In this document: positions 1-7,628 of the stretch, one piece after another | Position numbering within the stretch: the first letter of the stretch is position 1 | Layout of the letters: each line of letters begins with the position of its first letter | From: an uncultured Oscillospiraceae bacterium | Lineage (GTDB): Bacteria > Bacillota > Clostridia > Oscillospirales > Oscillospiraceae | Assembly: GCA_934589225.1 (NCBI GenBank) | Contig: CAKTNS010000026.1 | Location: 1 to 42,045, forward strand | DNA length: 42,045 nt | Direction: 5' to 3' | Notes under the pieces: generated by a model | Database searches by the model: none | Told to the model about the DNA's origin: nothing | The model's input: only the letters and a program-made list of their open reading frames with translations | Program-made: the position numbers and the translations under genes

Positions 1-70
<70 letters not shown>

Positions 71-178
71 ATATTTGCTTGGTGCCCCTGTATTATATCA
101 TAATCGGGCTAAAAGTCAAGAAAATTTTATATTTCCTTTATTTTCTTTTTCGTGCTTCCTTTTTTCAATAGAATCATG

Positions 179-184
179 TATAAT
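179..184 (+). promoter_or_regulatory. Probable -10 box of the galKT operon
   Basis: TATAAT lies 54 bases before the galK start codon in an AT-rich stretch. No good -35 hexamer is visible at the expected distance. The leader that follows contains a small hairpin (CCGGC at 202-206 with GCCGG at 211-215) and then the AGGAGG ribosome site at about 223-229. Confidence 0.5.
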
Positions 185-237
185 GAGGCTTATCAAGGAG
201 ACCGGCGGATGCCGGGGAAAAACAGGAGGTTTTCAAT

Positions 238-1455
238 ATGTCTTTACAAAGCCTGAAACTGGCAAAGGCACAAAAGGAAATTCTGGACCGGGGCTTCGCC
301 GCGGCCTTTGGCGGGGCGCCGGAGCGGTATTTCTCGGCTCCCGGGCGGACGGAGATCGGCGGCAACCACACGGACCATCAGCGGGGCCGGGTACTGGCGG
401 CGGCGGTCAACCTGGATACCCAGGCGGCTGTGCGGGTCAACGGCACCAATACCGTTCGCATTCTCTCCAAGGGTTATCCCCTCTGCACCGTTTCCCTGGA
501 CACCCTGGTGCCCCAGGAAAGTGAGGTCAACGCCACCCCCGCTCTGGTTCGGGGTGTCTGCGCCCGGTTTGCGGAGCTGGGCTGCAAGGTCACGGGCTTT
601 GATGCCTACTGCGAGTCCACGGTGCTCCCCGGCTCCGGCCTGAGCTCCTCCGCGGCTTTTGAGGTGCTGATCGGCACCATTGTCAATGGGCTGTTCTTCG
701 GCGGCAAGGTCTCCCAGCCGGAAATTGCCCAGATCGGCCAGTACGCCGAGAACGTCTTCTTCGGCAAGCCCTGCGGTCTGATGGACCAGACCGCCTCTGC
801 CGTAGGGAATCTGGTGACCATTGACTTCTTCGATAAGAACCATCCTGTCATCGAGCCTGTGGACTTTGATTTCTCCGCCTGTGGCCATGCCCTGTGCATC
901 ATCGACAGCCAGGCCAGCCATGCGGACCTGACCGACGAATACGCCGCCATTCCCGGAGAGTTGAAGCAGGTCTGCGCCTTCTTCGGCAAGGAGGTCCTGA
1001 CCCAGATCGACGAGGCGGACTTCTTTGCTTCCCTGCCCCAGCTGCGGAAGGTCTGCCCGGATCGGGCGGTGCTGCGGGCCATCCACTTCTATCAGGAGAA
1101 TGCCAGAGTGCCCCTGCAGGTGGCAGCCCTGCGGGAAAACAACTTCCCCCGGTTCCTGGAGCTGGTCAAGCAGAGCGGTTACTCCTCCTATATGTACCTG
1201 CAAAACGTCATTCCCGCGGGCTATGTAGAGCATCAGGACGTGGCCCTGTCTCTGGCCCTGTGCGAGCATTACCTCCGGGGTCAGGGTGCCTACCGGGTCC
1301 ACGGCGGCGGCTTTGCCGGTACCGTCCAGGCCTTTGTACCTTTTGAACTTCTGGAAGAATTCAAAGCCGGAATCGATGCGGTGCTGGGCCAGGGTGCCTG
1401 CCATGTGCTGTCCATCCGTCCCCAGGGCGGCGTAGAAATGGAAGTGGAGGCTTAA
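238..1455 (+). CDS. galK: Galactokinase
   Basis: This 405-residue GHMP-family kinase phosphorylates galactose at C1, the first committed step of the Leloir pathway, in the cytoplasm. The sequence shows the galactokinase signature in the form APGRTEIGGNHTDHQ (residues about 34-48), the GHMP ATP loop GSGLSSSAAF near residue 131, and the C-terminal GHMP motif VHGGGFAGT near residue 354. The signature has GGNHTD where the textbook form has GEHTD, a variant I associate with clostridial galactokinases. The start is set by AGGAGG eight bases upstream. galT begins four bases after the stop codon, so the two are one operon; galE and galM are not in the window. Confidence 0.93.
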   Translation: MSLQSLKLAKAQKEILDRGFAAAFGGAPERYFSAPGRTEIGGNHTDHQRGRVLAAAVNLDTQAAVRVNGTNTVRILSKGYPLCTVSLDTLVPQESEVNATPALVRGVCARFAELGCKVTGFDAYCESTVLPGSGLSSSAAFEVLIGTIVNGLFFGGKVSQPEIAQIGQYAENVFFGKPCGLMDQTASAVGNLVTIDFFDKNHPVIEPVDFDFSACGHALCIIDSQASHADLTDEYAAIPGELKQVCAFFGKEVLTQIDEADFFASLPQLRKVCPDRAVLRAIHFYQENARVPLQVAALRENNFPRFLELVKQSGYSSYMYLQNVIPAGYVEHQDVALSLALCEHYLRGQGAYRVHGGGFAGTVQAFVPFELLEEFKAGIDAVLGQGACHVLSIRPQGGVEMEVEA

Positions 1456-1458
1456 ATC

Positions 1459-2952
1459 ATGCAAATTGAAACCTATATCGACTCCCTGGTATCCTACGCC
1501 ATGAACAAGGGGCTGGCGGAGCCCGTGGACCATCAGGTCCTGACCAACCGCCTGTTGGACCTGCTGCACAAGGAGGACTATACCCCCTCCCAGGAGCCCC
1601 AGAGTGAGGACCTGGAGGAGATTCTGAAGGGTCTGCTGGACTATGCCTGCGCCCAGGGTCTGTGCGAGGACAACATTGTTGCCCGGGATATTTTTGACAC
1701 CCGCATCATGGGTGCTTTGACCCCCATGCCCCGGGAGGTCATCCGCACGTTCCGGGAAAAGTACGCCCAGTCCCCCCAGGAAGCCACGGACTGGTACTAT
1801 GATTTCAGCGAGAACACCGATTACATCCGCCGCTACCGCATCGCCAAGGACATGCGCTGGAAGTATGACAGCGAATACGGCCAGATGGACATCACCATCA
1901 ACCTTTCCAAGCCGGAAAAGGACCCCAAGGCCATTGCCGCCGCCAAGAATGCCCCTCAGTCCGGCTATCCCAAGTGCCAGCTGTGCCGGGAAAACGAGGG
2001 CTATGCCGGCCGGATGAACCATCCCGCCCGGGCCAACCACCGGATCATCCCCATTACCATTGCCGGGGCCGACTGGTATTTGCAGTATTCCCCCTATGTA
2101 TACTACAACGAGCACTGCATCGTCTTCAACGGCCAGCACATCCCCATGAAGATCGACCGGTCCGCCTTTGAAAAGCTGCTGGACTTTGTGACCCTGTTTC
2201 CCCACTACTTCGTGGGCTCCAACGCGGACCTGCCCATTGTCGGCGGCTCCATCCTGAGCCACGAGCATTTCCAGGGCGGTCACTACACCTTCGCCATGGA
2301 GACTGCCCCTGTGGAGACCCCGGTGGTATTCCGGGGTTTTGAGGACGTGCAGGCAGGCCTTGTAAAGTGGCCCATGAGCGTCATCCGTCTGGACGGCAAG
2401 GACCCCCAGCGGCTGGCCCAGCTGGCGGACAAGATTCTGACGGTATGGCGGGCCTATTCTGACGAAGGCCGGGACATTGTGGCCTTCTCCGACGGAGAGC
2501 CCCACAACACCATTACCCCCATCGCCCGCCGGAGAGGCGACCTGTACGAGCTGGACCTGGTGCTGCGCTGCAACATCACCACCGCCCAGCATCCTCTGGG
2601 CGTGTTCCACCCCCACGCGGACAAGCACCACATCAAGAAAGAGAACATCGGCCTCATTGAGGTCATGGGTCTGGCGGTGCTGCCCAGCCGCCTGAAGGGC
2701 GAACTGGCGGATCTGGCGGACAAGATTGTGGCAGGCCACGACCTGCGGGCAGACGAAGTCCAGGCCAAGCACGCCGACTGGGTGGACCAGCTGAAAAAGC
2801 AGTACACTTTCACTTCCGACAACGCCCTGGACATCCTGCTGCAGGAGACCGGAAAGGTCTTCTCCCAGGTTCTGGAGGATGCCGGTGTCTACAAGCACAC
2901 CGAGGACGGCAAGGCCGGATTCCTGAAGTTCATCGACGCGGTGAACGCCTGA
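1459..2952 (+). CDS. galT: UDP-glucose--hexose-1-phosphate uridylyltransferase, class II
   Basis: The 497-residue protein belongs to the long Firmicute-type (class II) GalT family. It transfers UMP from UDP-glucose to galactose-1-phosphate, completing the Leloir step begun by GalK. The likely nucleotide-transfer segment is SHEHFQGGHY (about residues 271-280), which carries the His-x-His-x-Gln pattern of the HIT superfamily. Further support comes from the family-like segments KCQLCRENEGYAGR and NPHTDKHH-like HPHADKHHIK. It follows galK by four bases and is followed by a hairpin terminator, so galK-galT looks like a complete two-gene transcript. Confidence 0.93.
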   Translation: MQIETYIDSLVSYAMNKGLAEPVDHQVLTNRLLDLLHKEDYTPSQEPQSEDLEEILKGLLDYACAQGLCEDNIVARDIFDTRIMGALTPMPREVIRTFREKYAQSPQEATDWYYDFSENTDYIRRYRIAKDMRWKYDSEYGQMDITINLSKPEKDPKAIAAAKNAPQSGYPKCQLCRENEGYAGRMNHPARANHRIIPITIAGADWYLQYSPYVYYNEHCIVFNGQHIPMKIDRSAFEKLLDFVTLFPHYFVGSNADLPIVGGSILSHEHFQGGHYTFAMETAPVETPVVFRGFEDVQAGLVKWPMSVIRLDGKDPQRLAQLADKILTVWRAYSDEGRDIVAFSDGEPHNTITPIARRRGDLYELDLVLRCNITTAQHPLGVFHPHADKHHIKKENIGLIEVMGLAVLPSRLKGELADLADKIVAGHDLRADEVQAKHADWVDQLKKQYTFTSDNALDILLQETGKVFSQVLEDAGVYKHTEDGKAGFLKFIDAVNA

Positions 2953-3000
2953 TCATCAATATCTGCGGCATGGCCTTTGACGGCTTCGCCGCCCACGAAA

Positions 3001-3043
3001 GCCCCCGGTTCTGCGCCAAAACAGAGCCGGGGGTTTCCGGTTT
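3001..3043 (+). terminator. Terminator of galKT
   Basis: A 12-bp GC-rich stem (CCCCCGGTTCTG with CAGAGCCGGGGG, one G-T pair, loop CGCCAAAA) is followed by a broken T tract (TTTCCGGTTTTC). It lies 48 bases after the galT stop. Confidence 0.75.
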
Positions 3044-3071
3044 TCTTCACAGGAATTTCACAATTTTCCTC

Positions 3072-3099
3072 TTGACTTTTTCAATCAATTGCGTAAAAT
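3072..3099 (+). promoter_or_regulatory. Promoter of the thioredoxin operon
   Basis: TTGACT (3072-3077) and TAAAAT (3094-3099) are separated by 16 bases. The surrounding AT-rich stretch up to 3128 contains several half-symmetrical copies of CAATTGC/GCAAA-like sequence, which could be a MarR-type operator; this last point is weak. Confidence 0.65.
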
Positions 3100-3142
3100 T
3101 AAATTAAGCAAAATCAAATTGCACTTGAAGAAAGGAGCACCT

Positions 3143-4012
3143 ATGGAGCGTTATGATATTGCCATTGTGGGCACCGGCCCCGGCGGGGTTTCGGCGGCGA
3201 TCACCGCCAAGGTTCGTGGGAAGAAGATCGTCCTCTTCGGCTCCCGGCATTTAAGCGAAAAGGTAGAAAAAGCCCATTCCATTCTCAATTATCCCGGGCT
3301 TTCAAATATTTCCGGCCCGGATCTGGCCCAGGCCTTTCGGGAGCAGCTGGACAGCCTGGACATTCCCATTACGGAAAAGCAGATCACCGCGGTATATGCC
3401 ATGGGAGACTATTTTGTCCTGCAAACCCCTGACGACATGATCGAGGCCTCCACCGTGATTCTGGCAGCGGGGGTGGTCACATCCAAGGCCCTGCCAGGAG
3501 AAAATGAACTGCTGGGTCGGGGCGTCAGCTACTGCGCCACCTGTGATGCCCATTTTTATCGGGACAAAACCGTGGCCGTCCTGGGCTATTCCGGCCATTC
3601 CTGCCGGGAAGCGGCCTTTCTGGCAGAGACCTGCCAAAAAGTGCTGTACTTCCCTGCCGCCCCTCACCAGCTGGAGCTTCCCGATTCCGTTCAGGTGGTC
3701 CGGGAGAAGCCTGTGGCCATTGTAGGCGAAAACCAGGTCCGGGCCCTGAAAACAGACCGGGGGGAATACCCGGTGGACGGGGTCTTTGTCCTGCGGGACG
3801 CGGTGGCCCCGGGCAAGCTGGTGCCCGGCATCCAAACCCAGGGCAGCCACATTGAAGTTGATTTGCAAATGAAAACCAATCTTCCCGGCCTCTTTGCATG
3901 CGGAGACATTACCGGGACACCCTATCAATATGTAAAAGCCGCCGGTCAAGGCAACGTGGCCGCCCTTAGCGCCGTTGCCTATCTGGCAGAAAAAAAGGAG
4001 AAATCATTATGA
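3143..4012 (+). CDS. Thioredoxin reductase-like flavoprotein, possibly ferredoxin-linked
   Basis: The 289-residue protein has the FAD dinucleotide motif GTGPGG (residues 10-15), the redox-active CATC (131-134) and the C-terminal FAD motif FACGDITG, as in low-molecular-weight thioredoxin reductases. The NADPH half is unusual: where NADPH enzymes have GGGxSA this one has GYSGHSC (148-154), and I see no HRRxxxR motif. This matches the pattern known for ferredoxin-dependent flavin thioredoxin reductases of clostridia, so NADPH may not be the donor (inference). An upstream in-frame ATG at 3089 exists, but AAAGGAG at 3131-3137 supports 3143. It overlaps trxA by ATGA. Confidence 0.85.
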   Translation: MERYDIAIVGTGPGGVSAAITAKVRGKKIVLFGSRHLSEKVEKAHSILNYPGLSNISGPDLAQAFREQLDSLDIPITEKQITAVYAMGDYFVLQTPDDMIEASTVILAAGVVTSKALPGENELLGRGVSYCATCDAHFYRDKTVAVLGYSGHSCREAAFLAETCQKVLYFPAAPHQLELPDSVQVVREKPVAIVGENQVRALKTDRGEYPVDGVFVLRDAVAPGKLVPGIQTQGSHIEVDLQMKTNLPGLFACGDITGTPYQYVKAAGQGNVAALSAVAYLAEKKEKSL

Positions 4013-4317
4013 TCACCAAAATTACCAACAACGATTTGACCAAAGCCTTGAGCCAGGACCTGGCAGTGCTGGATTTTTCCGCCCAGTGGTGCGGCCCCTG
4101 CAAAATGCTGGCCCCGGTGCTGGAAGCCGAATCCCAGGACATGCCCGATGTGGGATTTTACGGCATTGACGTAGACGACAACTTTGTTTTGGCCCAGGAG
4201 TATCGGGTTTCCAGCATTCCCTGCCTGGTGGTGCTGAAAAACGGCCAGGAAGTGGGCAGAACCATTGGCTTCCAGCCCCAGCCCTCCCTCCACAAGTTCC
4301 TGGAACAGTATGTCTGA
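4009..4317 (+). CDS. trxA: Thioredoxin
   Basis: This 102-residue protein has the thioredoxin fold signature SAQWCGPCKMLAP, with the active site CGPC at residues 28-31, and the cis-proline segment VSSIPCLVV near residue 66. It reduces disulfides in cytoplasmic proteins and would be the direct partner of the flavoprotein encoded just upstream, with which it shares an ATGA overlap. The final codons overlap the start of the OhrR-like regulator gene. An extra cysteine follows the cis-proline (IPC rather than IPT), which is uncommon and could be redox-active. Confidence 0.93.
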   Translation: MITKITNNDLTKALSQDLAVLDFSAQWCGPCKMLAPVLEAESQDMPDVGFYGIDVDDNFVLAQEYRVSSIPCLVVLKNGQEVGRTIGFQPQPSLHKFLEQYV

Positions 4318-4762
4318 GGAACACTATCAGCAGCTGAAGCTGGAAAACCAGCTGTGCTTCCCCCTTTACGCCTGCGCCAAGGAGGTGGTCCGGCGGTACA
4401 AGCCCTTTCTGGACCGGCTGGATCTGACCTACACCCAGTATATTGCCATGCTGGTGCTGTGGGAACATCGGTGCCTCAGCGCCAAGGAGCTGGGGGCCCA
4501 CCTATACCTGGACTCCGGCACCCTGACCCCCCTGCTTAAAAAGCTGGAGCAGAAGCAGTACCTGACCCGCCGCCGGGACCCGGAGGATGAGCGGAATCTG
4601 CAAATCTGCCTGACCCCCCAGGGCCTGGCCCTGCGGGAGCAGGCCCTGGAGGTCCCCAAGCAGATGTGCGCCTGCGTGGCCCTGCCCCCGGAGGAGGCCA
4701 CCCAGCTGGGGGTGCTCCTAAGGAAGCTGCTTTTCATTATGACAGAGGAACCTGGGGAATAG
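4310..4762 (+). CDS. OhrR-like MarR-family redox-sensing regulator
   Basis: The 150-residue protein resembles OhrR, the MarR-family repressor inactivated by organic peroxides. The diagnostic N-terminal segment LENQLCFPLYA holds Cys16, and Tyr30 and Tyr41 fall at the spacing of the sensing Cys15 and its partners Tyr29 and Tyr40 in Bacillus subtilis OhrR. A winged helix with LSAKELGAHLYLDSGTLTPLLKKLE and the wing RRRDPEDERN follows. A second cysteine, Cys22, is also present. The start ATG lies inside the trxA stop region (8-base overlap), so it is translationally coupled to trxA. No ohr gene is visible nearby; the likely target is this operon itself. Confidence 0.87.
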   Translation: MSEEHYQQLKLENQLCFPLYACAKEVVRRYKPFLDRLDLTYTQYIAMLVLWEHRCLSAKELGAHLYLDSGTLTPLLKKLEQKQYLTRRRDPEDERNLQICLTPQGLALREQALEVPKQMCACVALPPEEATQLGVLLRKLLFIMTEEPGE

Positions 4763-4843
4763 ATGTATATTGCAAATTTACAAATTCGCCATATTTGCTT
4801 TATCAAAAAGTGAACTCTGTTTATGGGCGGCAACCCAAAACCG

Positions 4844-4852
4844 TGGTATAGT
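4844..4852 (+). promoter_or_regulatory. Extended -10 promoter of the DUF308 gene
   Basis: TGGTATAGT is an extended -10 element (TGn followed by TATAGT) 29 bases before the start codon. There is no convincing -35 box. Confidence 0.5.
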
Positions 4853-4881
4853 TGGGTCAGAAAAGAAAAGGAGGGCGCTTT

Positions 4882-5466
4882 ATGAAAGAGCTTTGGAAAC
4901 GTTTTCAGGTAGGCGCCGTGGCCGTCAGCCTTTGTATGCTGATCCTCGGCATTGTAATGCTGGTCTGGCCGGATATTTCCGCCATGACCGTCTGTGTGAT
5001 TTTGGGCGTTCTGTGCGCCATCACCGGTGTTTACAAGCTGGTGCGGTACTTCCGGATGGGCTTTGTGGGCCTGTTTTTCCGCTTTGACCTGGGTGCGGGC
5101 ATCCTCTACATTCTGGCGGGGCTCCTGCTTCTGCTGCATCCCCAGGATGCCATGACCATCCTGCCCATGGCCGCAGGCATCTACATTCTCTTCGGCAGCG
5201 TCCTGGACATTCAAATTGCCGTGGAAATGCGCCGCTTCGGCCTGCGCAACAGCACCGCCTCTTTGATCTTAGGCATTCTGGACGCGGTCCTGGGCTTCTA
5301 CCTGCTGTTTAACCCCTTCAGCGGTGCCGCCGCCCTGATGATGGCCGTAGGCATCTGCCTGGTCATCGGCAGCATCCAGAACTTCTATTCCGTGTTCTGC
5401 ATCTCCAAAGCCATCCGGGAAAGCAAAAAAGACCGGATCATTGATGTGGAGTGGAAAGCGCTGTAA
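4882..5466 (+). CDS. DUF308/HdeD-like membrane protein
   Basis: This 194-residue hydrophobic protein has about six membrane segments arranged as repeated pairs (for example near residues 15-36, 38-58, 66-84, 88-108, 125-143 and 148-168). The pattern and the glycine-rich helices are typical of the HdeD/DUF308 family, which is linked to acid stress in enterobacteria; its role in Firmicutes is not known. An AAAAGGAGG site sets the start. It has its own promoter and a strong shared terminator, so it is probably monocistronic. Function is inferred only from family membership. Confidence 0.8.
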   Translation: MKELWKRFQVGAVAVSLCMLILGIVMLVWPDISAMTVCVILGVLCAITGVYKLVRYFRMGFVGLFFRFDLGAGILYILAGLLLLLHPQDAMTILPMAAGIYILFGSVLDIQIAVEMRRFGLRNSTASLILGILDAVLGFYLLFNPFSGAAALMMAVGICLVIGSIQNFYSVFCISKAIRESKKDRIIDVEWKAL

Positions 5467-5474
5467 CGCAGCAT

Positions 5475-5523
5475 AAAAAAACGCCGTGGTACGTTCCAAC
5501 CGAACCGTACCGCGGCGTTTTTT
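5475..5523. terminator. Bidirectional terminator
   Basis: A 13-bp stem (ACGCCGTGGTACG with CGTACCGCGGCGT, one G-T pair) is flanked by an A run on the left and a T run on the right. It would terminate both the DUF308 gene on the plus strand and the convergent importer operon on the minus strand. Its right edge overlaps the TPR stop codon by two bases. Confidence 0.9.
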
Positions 5524-6280
5524 ATGTATTCAGCAATTCTTCATGCAGATCCTTCCAGGCTGCCAGATAAGAAAAGCAGGGCCAGAAGCCGTCCCGGGCG
5601 CAGATTTTCTCCAGCAGGGCCTGTCTGTCCAGACAGGCGGGGTGGTAGGCCAGGCCATACTGGGCAATGCCGTATTCCAGGTCCTCCGGCTCCTGTTCCA
5701 GCGCTGCCGCCGTCTGGGAATAGGCCCTTGCCCCGGCCCATACCGCCACCGCCTTTTCATAAGCCGTGTGGTGCCCAACCGCCATGCCGCTGTGATATTC
5801 TCCCAGCAATGCGGGAGCGGCTCCCCCGCGGCAGGCGCTGAGGGTGTGCCAGTAAATCACCGCAATGCCCATTTCCTCATCACATAGGGGCATACAGTCC
5901 CGGAAAGCCCCGGCAGCCGCGGCATAGCTGCCCCGGTAAAAGAGAGCAAGGCCCATGCGGTAGCCGCAGTCCAGCCTGTCTGCCCCCAGGGAAAGGCAGC
6001 GCTCAAAATCTGCCAGAGCCTGCTCTGGCTGCAAGGTGGTCAAGTACCGTCCCGCCCGAAGCCGCAGAAGCCTCAGATTCTCCGGGTCCGATTCCAGCCC
6101 CCGGCTATAGGCTTCAATGGCCTCCCGATAGCGCAGCTGCCGGGAGAGGGCCTGGCCCAGGGCCTCAAAGTCCCCGGCTTGTCTGGCGGAAAGGACCTGG
6201 GGGGAATCCGGGAGGGTTTCCGGGGTCCCCAAGACCTGGCTTCGGATGCCAAGGTGCGGTTCATCAAAAGGTTTTTCCAT
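5522..6280 (-). CDS. Tetratricopeptide-repeat protein
   Basis: The 252-residue protein contains TPR-type helical repeats. The clearest is residues about 43-90, with YREAIEAYSRGLESDPEN followed by the next unit PEQALADFERCLSLGAD. No signal peptide or catalytic motif is seen, so it is probably a cytoplasmic scaffold or partner protein. The start ATG overlaps the stop of the FmdE-like gene (TAATG) and has AGAGGA upstream. As the last gene of the ABC importer/FmdE operon it may bind one of these products, but nothing in the sequence shows which. Confidence 0.78.
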   Translation of the reverse strand: MEKPFDEPHLGIRSQVLGTPETLPDSPQVLSARQAGDFEALGQALSRQLRYREAIEAYSRGLESDPENLRLLRLRAGRYLTTLQPEQALADFERCLSLGADRLDCGYRMGLALFYRGSYAAAAGAFRDCMPLCDEEMGIAVIYWHTLSACRGGAAPALLGEYHSGMAVGHHTAYEKAVAVWAGARAYSQTAAALEQEPEDLEYGIAQYGLAYHPACLDRQALLEKICARDGFWPCFSYLAAWKDLHEELLNT

Positions 6281-6813
6281 TACAGTCCTCTCGTATAGGG
6301 TCGGTAGCAGGCGGCGCACAGAATTTCCCCGTCCTGCAAGTGGGCAAAGCTTTCCGCAAACCGCTCCCCGCAGACCGAGCAGGTGCAGCTTTTAAAAATC
6401 CGGGCGCGTTCCGGCAACGGCTCCCCGGCGGGCTTTACGTCAAACATCTCATGGAAGTCTCCCTCCATCAGCCATTCCAGACGCTCCTCCTTGCTCTTTT
6501 CCGGTGTGGCCCGCAGCACCAGACGAAAGGATTTTTCGTCATTGCGGCGGTAAAAGGAAAAGGCATTTTTCCCCTGCATGTTGAAAATCAGGTTGCCCTT
6601 TCCCACGGTGCAGCCCGTCAGGGCTTGAATGGCATCCACGCCGCAGGCATCGGTTTCCGCAATGCAGACCAATTCCTCGTCTTCACTTTGGGCATTCTCT
6701 CCCAGCAGCTCCCAGGCATACAGCACCGCCCGGAAGCCCACCGCCAGGCCGCCGCAGCTGTGGCCGTGAAAGTCAACACAGGTGTTCCACAGTTTTTCCA
6801 GTTCCTTCTGCAT
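6280..6813 (-). CDS. FmdE-family protein with C-terminal zinc ribbon
   Basis: The 177-residue protein starts with the FmdE domain (named for formylmethanofuran dehydrogenase subunit E), seen in FHGHSCGGLAVGF (residues 15-27) with the conserved His16, His18 and Cys20, and a further conserved-looking DACGVDAIQ (55-63). Two CxxC pairs near the C terminus (CSVC and CAAC) form a probable zinc ribbon. Stand-alone FmdE proteins in bacteria lacking methanofuran chemistry have no settled function; metal handling is commonly suspected. It sits directly after the two permeases of a peptide/nickel-type ABC importer (11 bases apart), which supports a link with the imported substrate. AGGAGG precedes the start. 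Confidence 0.85.
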   Translation of the reverse strand: MQKELEKLWNTCVDFHGHSCGGLAVGFRAVLYAWELLGENAQSEDEELVCIAETDACGVDAIQALTGCTVGKGNLIFNMQGKNAFSFYRRNDEKSFRLVLRATPEKSKEERLEWLMEGDFHEMFDVKPAGEPLPERARIFKSCTCSVCGERFAESFAHLQDGEILCAACYRPYTRGL

Positions 6814-6824
6814 GGCAATTCCTC

Positions 6825-7628
6825 CTATTGCTCCTGAATGGTGCTCTGTTTTCCTTCAAAAAACAGGCTGATCAAATAAAAAGACAGGGACAGCAGCATG
6901 ATGCAAATACCCGGGGAGAGCAGATACCCATAGGCCCGCCGGAGAAAGGCCCCCCGCTTATATGCAAAGTTGATCATGGTGCCCCAGGTGGGGTAATACA
7001 GGTCCCCGAAGCCCAGAAAGCTCAGCGTGGACTCCATCATAATGCAGCCGTTGACCCCCAGCAGGAACCGGGAGATCAGCACGTCATAGAGATTGGGCAA
7101 AATATGGTACAGCACGATATGAACCCGGCTGTAACCCTGGATGGCGCAGTTTTCGATAAAGGGTTGGCTGTTTAAATGGATGACCTTGGCCCGGACATTC
7201 CGGGCCGTGCCCACCCAGCTGAAAGCGGCAATGAGCATGACCAGGGTCTGGCCGGAGCTTCCCAGAAACGTCGCCAGCACGATCATGGTCACAAGCTTGG
7301 GAAGCAGCACAAAAATATTGATGAGCCCATTAAAGAAGCTCCCGCCCTTTCCGGCGGAAAGGGTGCCGATGATGCCGCCCAGAAGCAATGTCAGAATGCT
7401 GCTGGAAACCCCCACCAGCATGGTCCGGCGGGTGCCGTAGATCAGCTCCGTAAAAATATCGTAGCCCAGGGCGTTGGTGCCCAGAAGGTGCTCCTGGGAA
7501 GCCGCCAGCCAAGGGCCGAACATCTCCTTCTGCCCGTATGGGGTAAAGAGGCCCGGAAAAAGGGCCGCCAGCAGAAACACCAGCAAAATCGCCCCGCCTG
7601 CCGCCAGAGGAATGGTCTGCTTTTTCAC
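6825..7628 (-). CDS. Peptide/nickel-type ABC importer permease (DppC/NikC-like)
   Basis: This 267-residue inner-membrane permease has about six membrane segments and the BPD_transp_1 coupling loop near ENCAIQGYSRVHIVLYHILPN, where the ATPases dock. The N-terminal segment with HLLGTNALGYDIFTELIYGTR is the hallmark of DppC/OppC/NikC proteins. An ATG exists at 7673, but a GTG at 7628 overlaps the stop of the preceding permease gene (GTGA) and follows GGAGG by ten bases, so I prefer it. The partner permease lies immediately upstream. Substrate cannot be read from the sequence. Confidence 0.87.
   Translation of the reverse strand: MKKQTIPLAAGGAILLVFLLAALFPGLFTPYGQKEMFGPWLAASQEHLLGTNALGYDIFTELIYGTRRTMLVGVSSSILTLLLGGIIGTLSAGKGGSFFNGLINIFVLLPKLVTMIVLATFLGSSGQTLVMLIAAFSWVGTARNVRAKVIHLNSQPFIENCAIQGYSRVHIVLYHILPNLYDVLISRFLLGVNGCIMMESTLSFLGFGDLYYPTWGTMINFAYKRGAFLRRAYGYLLSPGICIMLLSLSFYLISLFFEGKQSTIQEQ

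Noticed and set aside
244..2898. An 884-codon open frame antisense to galK and galT
   Set aside because: It lies opposite two well-supported genes in codon phase that high-GC third positions leave open; it has no ribosome site and its product is a Gly/Val/Gln-rich string without motifs.
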